DNA of 22,385 nt from a virus, in the IMG/VR virus record IMGVR_UViG_3300032288_000196, positions 1 through 22,385 of that record. One strand, 5' to 3'. A program made the position numbers and the translations under genes. The notes below the pieces were generated by a model that made no database searches, was not told the DNA's origin, and was given only the letters and a program-made list of their open reading frames with translations. Of this stretch, positions 7,699 to 13,202 are shown in pieces (positions within the stretch are counted from its first letter, which is position 1; every line of letters starts with the position of its first letter).

Positions 7699-8928
7699 TC
7701 AGCACTTCACAGCACCGCCGCGCTTTTTGGCTGGCTCCACCGTTACAGATTTCTCTGTTTGGGTAACGCTGCCAACAGGCTTTGCACCAGCGTCCCGCAA
7801 AGCTTTGCGCTCTGCCTCGGTCATGCTACCCTGACCCTCAAAAGCCTTTTGCAAGAATTTGCGCTCTGACTCACTCACAGAGCCTTGGCCAAAGAGGCTT
7901 TTGGCCCCCTCATAAATTCGGCTTGGAATTGACCGAATTTTTTTGGCCATATCAATCTCTTCCTTGCTCGGGCCAATCGACTTGTCATAAGCGCCCTTGG
8001 ACAGATCAACCATGCCGCCTTCGTTCATCTTCTTGCCGTACTTGCTGTAGACCTCATTGGAGTACGCCTTGGCCTGTTTCATGGCCGTAGCGTTTTCCTG
8101 CTTGAAGTTTTTCTGCAAGCGACCTTGAGCAGCAGTAACACTGCCGCCTTTCTTGAAGGTGCCAGAAAGCTGATTGATGCTTACCGGGGTGCTTGGCGTT
8201 TTGCGACCTTGAGGCATCGCCACGGGACGACCGGTATCAACAAGTCCCCCCGTGGCGTAGGCTTTTTTTGCGGCACCACCTTTGCGGTAGCCACCAGCAT
8301 TTGCCTTCGCCACACCACCAGTTGCATAGCCACCGCCATTGCCCAGCTTCACCCCGCCGGTTTTGGCCGGGGAGTTGTCTGGGGTTGCAGTGTGCATCAG
8401 GGTGTCACGGTACTTGCCGCCTTGGTTCTCGGTGTTGATGATGCCGCTTTTAGCCAGCCCGCCCTCGGCGTAGCATGAACTATCGTCGGCCATCTTCACC
8501 TTGCCGCCCTTTTTGTAACCGCCTTGACCCATGACCACACCACCGGTCTTCAAGCCCTTGTGGGCCTTGGACGCTGGTTTGTCGGCGTGTGCCTTCAGGT
8601 CTTTGGCGGTCTTGGCCATCTTTTCCATCTCTGCTTTGTGTTCAGATTTGGTTTCGCCGCCTTCCTTCATCACACGGCTGGCCATGCCAACAGGTGCTGC
8701 GGGGCCAGCACCGGCGGGCATTGCTCGCATCGCACGACGACGGGCAGCAATAGATGGCCGCATAGGAGCGGCAACGGGAGCCATACCACCGCGAGCAGGC
8801 ATTGCAGGAGTTGCAGCGGACATACCGCCCATCTGCATCTTCTTCTCTACCTTGCCACCTTTTTTGAGCTTCAGTTCAACTGAAGGCTCAGTGGTCATCA
8901 TTTTGACCATCGGTTTGAATTGGCCCAT
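7699..8928 (-). CDS. KKGG-motif-rich basic protein (409 aa), unknown function
   Basis: A very basic, Gly/Lys/Ala-rich protein built largely of short motifs: KKGGKV (22-27), KTGGVV (128), YKKGGKV (138), YAEGGLA (153), KTGGVK (189), YATGGVA (201), YRKGGAA (214), YATGGLV (224), FKKGGSV (258), NEGGMV (302) and RGGAVKC at the C-terminus. Residues 30-80 are Met/Ala/Pro-rich. Residues 345-380 contain an 18-residue tandem repeat (FGQGSVSESERKFLQKA / FEGQGSMTEAERKALRDA). No enzyme motif is seen. Similar GG-containing motifs separate the modules of the 1844-residue protein. ATG 8928 has GAGGT seven bases upstream. The location after the capsid genes suggests a virion or internal head protein. DNA binding is plausible from its charge but unproven. 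Confidence 0.8.
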   Translation of the reverse strand: MGQFKPMVKMMTTEPSVELKLKKGGKVEKKMQMGGMSAATPAMPARGGMAPVAAPMRPSIAARRRAMRAMPAGAGPAAPVGMASRVMKEGGETKSEHKAEMEKMAKTAKDLKAHADKPASKAHKGLKTGGVVMGQGGYKKGGKVKMADDSSCYAEGGLAKSGIINTENQGGKYRDTLMHTATPDNSPAKTGGVKLGNGGGYATGGVAKANAGGYRKGGAAKKAYATGGLVDTGRPVAMPQGRKTPSTPVSINQLSGTFKKGGSVTAAQGRLQKNFKQENATAMKQAKAYSNEVYSKYGKKMNEGGMVDLSKGAYDKSIGPSKEEIDMAKKIRSIPSRIYEGAKSLFGQGSVSESERKFLQKAFEGQGSMTEAERKALRDAGAKPVGSVTQTEKSVTVEPAKKRGGAVKC

Positions 8929-8936
8929 GATTTACC

Positions 8937-9386
8937 TCAGACTTTCTGAGCATACACAACGGTCAGACGAACAATCGCCTGGGTTGTGCTGATCGTGCCG
9001 TTGGGATCGACAGTAATGACTACGGATTGGTTTGACCCAATGTCAGCCATCGCCGCCAATTGCGCAGCGGTAAAGGTCAGTGCGGCCCGACCACCAGCAA
9101 AAATGTCGGTGGAGGACACATACTGAGTACCAGCGGCAGCAGTGCCGATTGTCATTGCAATTGCGGTTGCAGTGCCGCCCCCAACCACCTCATCTTGAAC
9201 CATATCAACAAAAAAGCTGATGATCTGGGATGAAGCCGGAAGAGTAATGGTGGCGCTGGTCGCGGTGCCTGCTGCTGCGGTGGTGACCGTGGTGGTCTGG
9301 GTCAAGACCGTAAAGCCGCCATCGACGGTATCGGTCAAGGTTCCAGAACCCGCACGGACAGTGCTGCCGAAATACGTTTGTGCCAT
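8937..9386 (-). CDS. Small structural-type protein downstream of the capsid gene (149 aa)
   Basis: A Thr/Ala/Val-rich, beta-strand-like protein: VDGGFTVLTQTTTVTT, ATITLPASSQIISFFVDMV, ALTFTAAQLAAMADIG, VVITVDPNG and IVRLTVVYAQKV. There are no Cys and little charge, as in capsid decoration or head-surface proteins, but I do not recognise a named family with certainty. ATG 9386 is preceded by AAGGAG, a strong ribosome site, after a 45-base gap that contains a GC hairpin. Those two signs suggest high expression, close to that of the capsid protein. A decoration role is inference from composition and position. Confidence 0.78.
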   Translation of the reverse strand: MAQTYFGSTVRAGSGTLTDTVDGGFTVLTQTTTVTTAAAGTATSATITLPASSQIISFFVDMVQDEVVGGGTATAIAMTIGTAAAGTQYVSSTDIFAGGRAALTFTAAQLAAMADIGSNQSVVITVDPNGTISTTQAIVRLTVVYAQKV

Positions 9387-9408
9387 TGTCTTTCTCCTTA
9401 ATGGAGCA

Positions 9409-9423
9409 GGGGCCTAGGCCCCC
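9409..9423 (-). terminator. GC hairpin between capsid and downstream structural gene
   Basis: The palindrome GGGGCCTAGGCCCC (9409-9422) can fold as GGGGC-CTAG-GCCCC. No T-run follows on the minus strand (TGCTCCATTAAGG comes next), so a classical Rho-independent terminator is doubtful. A 3'-end stabiliser or processing site for the capsid message fits equally well. It shares GTGGGGGC with the hairpin at 7671-7693. Confidence 0.4.
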
Positions 9424-9431
9424 ACTTAGGT

Positions 9432-10346
9432 TTAGACGCCGGGAGTACCGTACATCGCCCGCCAGTCGGTGAAGCCGACATCGTAACGCTCGGTGGCCTT
9501 GTAGCGCATCGAGTCAGTCTCGAAGTCACCCTCCATCGTCTTCTCCAGACGACGACGCATCATCAGCTTCATGCCTTCAGGTGCATCGGTCTGAACCCAC
9601 CATGCGGTGGCACTGGTCAGACGGGAGATAACAGCGGCACCCTCGTCCAGCAAGCCAATCGACTTGATGGGGTTGATGTCGTTGTTGGCGTTACCAGCCC
9701 GCAAAACCGACTTCAGCAGCACTTCGGCCTGGAAGACGTTGCCAGGGGCGACCACCAGTTGGCGGGGCACCAGACGAATCTTCTTGCCGTTGTTGTCCAC
9801 AGCCTGACGGATTTGGATCAACATCTGCTCAAGGGAGGTCTGAGACAGGTTGGCGGCAGTAGTCAGCAGGTTGCTGGCGGTGCCGTTAACGATGGGGTGC
9901 GAAGCACTGTTCAGAGCCACGCCATCGCCGCCGGGGTAGGAACCATTGAAAGCGCGGTTCAGCACGTTGGCCGACAGCGTTTCTTTGGTTTCAATCAGCG
10001 ACTGGGCGAGGTGACGAGCGTACACCTGACCGATACGGATATGGTCGCCGTCCTCAACAAGCACCTTGGTCAGCGCGAAGGCCAGACCATACACGTTGTA
10101 AACGTATCGCTTGAGGAACAGCACACCACCCTGCTGGTAGCTGACGGGGGTGCCGTCAGGCAACTGCGGGGCAGCGCCAAAGCCGTACAGGACGGGCTCT
10201 TCGTGGTAGTTACGGGGAATACCTTCCTGCTCGCGGAACACGCGGCTCCACTCGTCAGTGCGCTGATCGTACACGCCGTCAAAGCACTCATTCAGGATAG
10301 GTTCAACAATTGACCGAAAGTCGGTACTTCTCATCGGAGCGGCCAT
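9432..10346 (-). CDS. Major capsid protein (304 aa, HK97-fold, Mu gpT-like)
   Basis: Middle residues show the run seen in Mu gpT-like capsid proteins: FLKRYVYNVYGLAFALTKVL, VEDGDHI, YARHLAQSLIETKETLSANVL, NRAFNGSYPGGDGVALNSAS, HPIVNG. After them comes RLVPRQLVVAPGN..QAEVLLKS, then a WWVQTDAPEGMKLMMRR segment and a final FTDWRAMYGTPGV. The length (about 300) fits that family. Start ATG 10346 has AAGGAG (10353-10358) six bases upstream, overlapping the stop of the previous gene. Neighbours are a scaffold-like gene and a capsid-associated gene upstream and a likely decoration gene downstream. It self-assembles into the icosahedral shell, probably with help from the GroES encoded nearby. The other candidate for the main shell protein is the 190-residue gene, which is less likely because of its size. 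Confidence 0.85.
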   Translation of the reverse strand: MAAPMRSTDFRSIVEPILNECFDGVYDQRTDEWSRVFREQEGIPRNYHEEPVLYGFGAAPQLPDGTPVSYQQGGVLFLKRYVYNVYGLAFALTKVLVEDGDHIRIGQVYARHLAQSLIETKETLSANVLNRAFNGSYPGGDGVALNSASHPIVNGTASNLLTTAANLSQTSLEQMLIQIRQAVDNNGKKIRLVPRQLVVAPGNVFQAEVLLKSVLRAGNANNDINPIKSIGLLDEGAAVISRLTSATAWWVQTDAPEGMKLMMRRRLEKTMEGDFETDSMRYKATERYDVGFTDWRAMYGTPGV

Positions 10347-10357
10347 GATCTACTCCT

Positions 10358-10930
10358 TTAGATGGCGTTCACGGACGCATTGAACTGCGACTCGTTGATG
10401 GTTACGCGAACAATCGTGTACGCATCGCCCCACTCATTGTCGGGGTACGGAGCCAGATCACGGATCAGCATCTGTGCGCTGTTGCCCGCGCCGACCAAAG
10501 TGGTCGACAGAGTGCATTGCGACAGACCCGTGGTGGTCGAGCCAGCGGTGGTGTTGCTCAGATCGGCCATGTCACCAATCGAAGTCTGAGCCAGCGAACC
10601 GGCTGCCTGAATTTCATAAACGATGTTGGGATCGTTGTAGAAATAGGCCACGCAAGAACCGGTCTGGTACGCCGTATTGGCAGGCCAGTAGTTCGAGACG
10701 CGCCGACGACCAGTGGTGTCGGTGAACTCCACACCAGCGAAAGCGCCTTGGAAGGCATCGCCAGCAGCAGCAACAACCAGATTTCCGCTCGAGTTGAGCT
10801 TGACCGGTTGGCCCTTCAGAATGTCGGTGTTGTAAGCCGACGCAATACCGTTAGCCAGCGCCTGAGCGCGATCCAGACCAGAGGGATGGAACGCAGGGCG
10901 AAGGCCGAACGGAGCATTACTTGAAGACAT
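10358..10930 (-). CDS. Conserved capsid-associated protein (190 aa)
   Basis: N-terminus MSSSNAPFGLRPAFHPSG matches the 'APFGFRPV.H.SG' start of a protein family commonly found directly before capsid genes in environmental phages. The body holds LKGQPVKLNSSGNLV, GAFAGVEFTDTTGRRRVSNY, CVAYFYNDPNIVYEIQAAG and RDLAPYPDNEWGDAYTIVRV. It is beta-rich with few charges, consistent with head decoration or minor capsid. ATG 10930 has AAGGAG eight bases upstream. It lies between the 180-residue gene and the major capsid gene, 11 bases before the latter, so it is probably co-translated at high level. The exact role is not established from sequence. Confidence 0.8.
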   Translation of the reverse strand: MSSSNAPFGLRPAFHPSGLDRAQALANGIASAYNTDILKGQPVKLNSSGNLVVAAAGDAFQGAFAGVEFTDTTGRRRVSNYWPANTAYQTGSCVAYFYNDPNIVYEIQAAGSLAQTSIGDMADLSNTTAGSTTTGLSQCTLSTTLVGAGNSAQMLIRDLAPYPDNEWGDAYTIVRVTINESQFNASVNAI

Positions 10931-10945
10931 AGTCTTACTCCTTGG

Positions 10946-11488
10946 TTATCCCTGAAAGACAGGGGCTTTAACAGTTCGGTCAATATTGCCAAAACCCTCG
11001 CCCTCAACCGCCCCCAGGGATTTCCCTGAGCTATCTCTTGCGCCCTGAAGATTCTCAGCCTGAACACGGATCTTGTCCGCTTCATCCTGTGGAGCTTCAT
11101 GGTGCATTTGCAGCATGATGTCCTGATAAACGTCCATCGGAAGTTTGTACAGGCGCATCTCGTTGCATGCGATAAAACCGATGTCTTCTCCAGCTTTTAC
11201 GCGGTAATTCTCGAATCCTGGCAACTCATCTGCGCGAACAGGTATGTAGCCAAGTCGCATCCGCTTATCAATACTGTCGTAGCCATTGGTGGTTGATAAC
11301 CAGCAAAGGTGCCACCCCGGCATTTCCGGGACTTTTGGCAACGCACTTTGTGTCCACTCATCGCTCCACATCTTTCGACGTTCCTGCGCTGACATGAACT
11401 TCTCTTCGGGGGCAGCTCGGGTCTGATCTTGCGAAGATCGATTCTCACGACCACCAGCGTTGAGAGTTTTTTTGAGACGAGAGTCCAT
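10946..11488 (-). CDS. Conserved head-region protein of unknown function (180 aa)
   Basis: The first 40 residues are basic/polar and probably disordered. Then comes a compact conserved block: PEMPGWHLCWLSTTNGYDSI, DKRMRLGYIPVRADELPGF, EDIGFIACNEMRLYKLP, MDVYQDIMLQMHHEAP. This block is familiar from phage contigs between scaffold and capsid genes, but no activity is assigned. The C-terminal 40 residues are Gly/Ser-rich. ATG 11488 has AAGGAG upstream, located at the stop of the scaffold-like gene. The position in every sense between scaffold and capsid suggests a role in head assembly. Confidence 0.8.
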   Translation of the reverse strand: MDSRLKKTLNAGGRENRSSQDQTRAAPEEKFMSAQERRKMWSDEWTQSALPKVPEMPGWHLCWLSTTNGYDSIDKRMRLGYIPVRADELPGFENYRVKAGEDIGFIACNEMRLYKLPMDVYQDIMLQMHHEAPQDEADKIRVQAENLQGARDSSGKSLGAVEGEGFGNIDRTVKAPVFQG

Positions 11489-11493
11489 AATGT

Positions 11494-12447
11494 TTAGCTC
11501 CTTTTGTTTCGTGCTTCTTGGGCGTAGCGTTTAATCATCCGACTGCGTTTTTGGGGGTCATCCCAAAAACCGGCCTCCTTCATTGCTCGAACCTGTTCGG
11601 GCTCAAGAACGAATTCGTTGCCGCTGCCGCGTCCGGCTGATTCACGACTCGACCCAGTCACAAAGCTTCGAGGGCTCCTTCTGGACGTACTTTCGTCTTG
11701 TGTTCGAGTATAGCGGTGTGGCAATCTCTTTTGCAAGCGATTGTCAAGCTCATCCCAATAATCTTGTGTTGCTGGATCCCAACCCTCGGAAACCAGCCGG
11801 TTGTCAATGACCTTGGCAATCGCAGAATCCTCGTCCCCAGAGTCTGGGCTATACCAAGAATTCCTCTCCATCCAGTCATTGGCGAGCTTGACCAACTTGG
11901 GGTTGGCCGGGGCGCTCTCCTGATTATTGGACTTGGCCACCTTTTCCTTGTAGGTCTGCATCGCCTCAAGCTTACGGCGACTGTCGTACCACATCTCTTG
12001 GGCCTTGGTAAATGCAGCACCGTCCGAGTTATCGGTGGCCTCCTGCATCTTTCGCTGGGCATATTGCAGGCGGTATCCCTCGTCCTCAATAGCCTTCTCA
12101 AAGCGAGCCAAATCAGCCCCGTGGGTCTTGCGCTCCACCACGGACAGGCGCTCCATCAACTCCCGGTTCTGGCGCTCCAGAAGTTGCAGTTTGGCGTCCT
12201 TTTCCTCGTTGGTGCGCTTGATGTATTCCTTCTTGGCTCGGCGTCGGTTTCGCCGTGCCTCTCGGATAGCGTCGGTGTCGTCGGGGTGATCCTCGTCGCC
12301 ACCATCGTCCTGCGGCTCTGGGTTGCTGTCCTGATCCTTGGAATCATCCTCTGCCATATCGGCAGGGAGTTGGACAACGGCAGAGCCGTCCTTCTCTTCA
12401 ACGACCGCAATTTCTTCGGTCTGGTCTTGTGTTTTGTCTGTAGTCAC
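11494..12447 (-). CDS. Putative scaffolding protein (317 aa)
   Basis: Highly charged: residues 1-60 are very acidic (VEEKDGSAVV, DMAEDDSKDQDSNPEPQDD, GGDEDHPDDTD). A basic/helical stretch follows (REARRNRRRAKKEYIKR), then a coiled coil (LQLLERQNRELMERLSVVER) and helices to about residue 170. The C-terminus is basic (DDPQKRSRMIKRYAQEARNK). This acidic, coiled-coil, basic-tail layout and the place upstream of the capsid gene are the usual signs of an internal scaffold, whose basic tail binds the shell. No sequence signature proves it. The start is GTG 12447, overlapping the GroES stop as GTGA, with GAGGG upstream, so it is translationally coupled to GroES. Confidence 0.75.
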   Translation of the reverse strand: MTTDKTQDQTEEIAVVEEKDGSAVVQLPADMAEDDSKDQDSNPEPQDDGGDEDHPDDTDAIREARRNRRRAKKEYIKRTNEEKDAKLQLLERQNRELMERLSVVERKTHGADLARFEKAIEDEGYRLQYAQRKMQEATDNSDGAAFTKAQEMWYDSRRKLEAMQTYKEKVAKSNNQESAPANPKLVKLANDWMERNSWYSPDSGDEDSAIAKVIDNRLVSEGWDPATQDYWDELDNRLQKRLPHRYTRTQDESTSRRSPRSFVTGSSRESAGRGSGNEFVLEPEQVRAMKEAGFWDDPQKRSRMIKRYAQEARNKRS

Positions 12448-12881
12448 AGGAATGCCCTCATTGCAAGTGGATCACCAGTGAGTTTTGCAATCACTTCGTG
12501 ATCGTTCAGAACCATGAACAGTGCCGGATCTTCAAAATCGTCATCGCCGGGGACTTTGACTTCCCAGCGATCACCGCCCCACTTGGGGACGCGGATGTAG
12601 TCGCCTACAGAACACCAAGACCCCTCTGGCCATGCCTGCATCGTGTCTCGATGCTTGAATGCCAGCGGACCGATCTCGACGACCTTGGCCACCATGTTCT
12701 GCCACTTCTCGGTTTCTTTGGTTTCTTCAACCAAAATAATCCCTGCGCTTGTTGCCTTCTTTTTTGTGCGGCGCAACTGAACCAAAATGCGCCCGCCAAG
12801 AGGTTTTGCACCGGGGTCTACGCTCGGAAATGCCCAAGCTAACTCAGCTTCGTCAAAAGCTACCGGCTCACTCATGTTCAT
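12444..12881 (-). CDS. GroES-like co-chaperonin (10 kDa chaperonin family, 145 aa)
   Basis: Residues 26-136 read as a GroES fold: KPLGGRILVQLRR, mobile loop KKKATSAGIILVEETKETEK with the hydrophobic I48-I49-L50 that docks on GroEL, AKVVEIGPLAF, VGDYIRVPKWGG, WEVKV, and a C-terminal LFMVLNDHEVIAKLTGD ending. The bacterial protein is about 95 residues. The extra length is a 25-residue N-terminal extension, an insertion near WPEGSW, and a short tail. Phage co-chaperonins (T4 gp31 and relatives) cap host GroEL to fold capsid protein. Here the gene lies between portal and scaffold, directly coupled to the scaffold (GTGA). ATG 12881 is used; an ATG two codons later (12875) is equally possible. The start overlaps the 61-residue gene. 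Confidence 0.88.
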   Translation of the reverse strand: MNMSEPVAFDEAELAWAFPSVDPGAKPLGGRILVQLRRTKKKATSAGIILVEETKETEKWQNMVAKVVEIGPLAFKHRDTMQAWPEGSWCSVGDYIRVPKWGGDRWEVKVPGDDDFEDPALFMVLNDHEVIAKLTGDPLAMRAFL

Positions 12882-13053
12882 CGTCTTCTTTCATTAAGTT
12901 ACCCAGGATGTCGAGGGCCTCCTGTAAACCCGCAGAATGCCCGACCATGCGGTGATAAGTCTCCCAATTCGCCGCATTTCCAGCAGCGAGGGACGCGGCT
13001 ATTTCAGCCTGCCTAGACTTGATGCCACCAATCAGGTCGCCAATGGTTTTCAT
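12868..13053 (-). CDS. Small phage protein, head-gene cluster (61 aa)
   Basis: A 61-residue protein, MKTIGDLIGGIKSRQAEIAA then SLAAGNAANWETYHRMVGHSA and GLQEALDILGNLMKEDDE, predicted as two or three helices. The middle (ANWETYHRMVG...GL..AL) is a pattern I associate with small phage proteins encoded next to portal genes, function unknown. The ATG overlaps the stop of the 50-residue gene as ATGA, and its end overlaps the GroES start by 14 bases. Such nesting argues for a real, coupled gene. The ribosome site (GAAG) is weak on its own. Confidence 0.75.
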   Translation of the reverse strand: MKTIGDLIGGIKSRQAEIAASLAAGNAANWETYHRMVGHSAGLQEALDILGNLMKEDDEHE

Positions 13054-13202
13054 TTTTTCTTCGCTTGTTGCAGACCTCCTTGGGGTTTCGGGCTTGATTG
13101 ACCCTTGGGTTGCATGCTCGAGCCATCAAGCTTCTCGCCCATAGCGATGCGCTTGTGCTGGGGCACGTTGATACTGCGTTGCTCTTGGTCACTGGTCGCC
13201 AT
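13050..13202 (-). CDS. Very small basic protein downstream of portal (50 aa)
   Basis: An open frame of 50 codons, MATSDQEQRSINVPQHKRIA then MGEKLDGSSMQPKGQSSPKP and QGGLQQAKKK, too short for usual ORF cut-offs. AAGGAGG (13208-13214) stands five bases before ATG 13202, the best ribosome site type in the window. The start overlaps the portal 3' end by 14 bases, and the stop overlaps the next ATG (ATGA). It is polar, basic and probably disordered, with no domain recognised. The perfect ribosome site and the gapless tiling are the evidence that it is expressed. Confidence 0.7.
   Translation of the reverse strand: MATSDQEQRSINVPQHKRIAMGEKLDGSSMQPKGQSSPKPQGGLQQAKKK

Noticed and set aside
11698-12501. 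Plus-strand ORF of 267 codons with Leu/Val-rich, membrane-looking product
   Set aside because: Antisense to the acidic, helical scaffold gene. Complementing Glu/Asp/Lys codons naturally yields Leu/Val/Phe-rich shadows.
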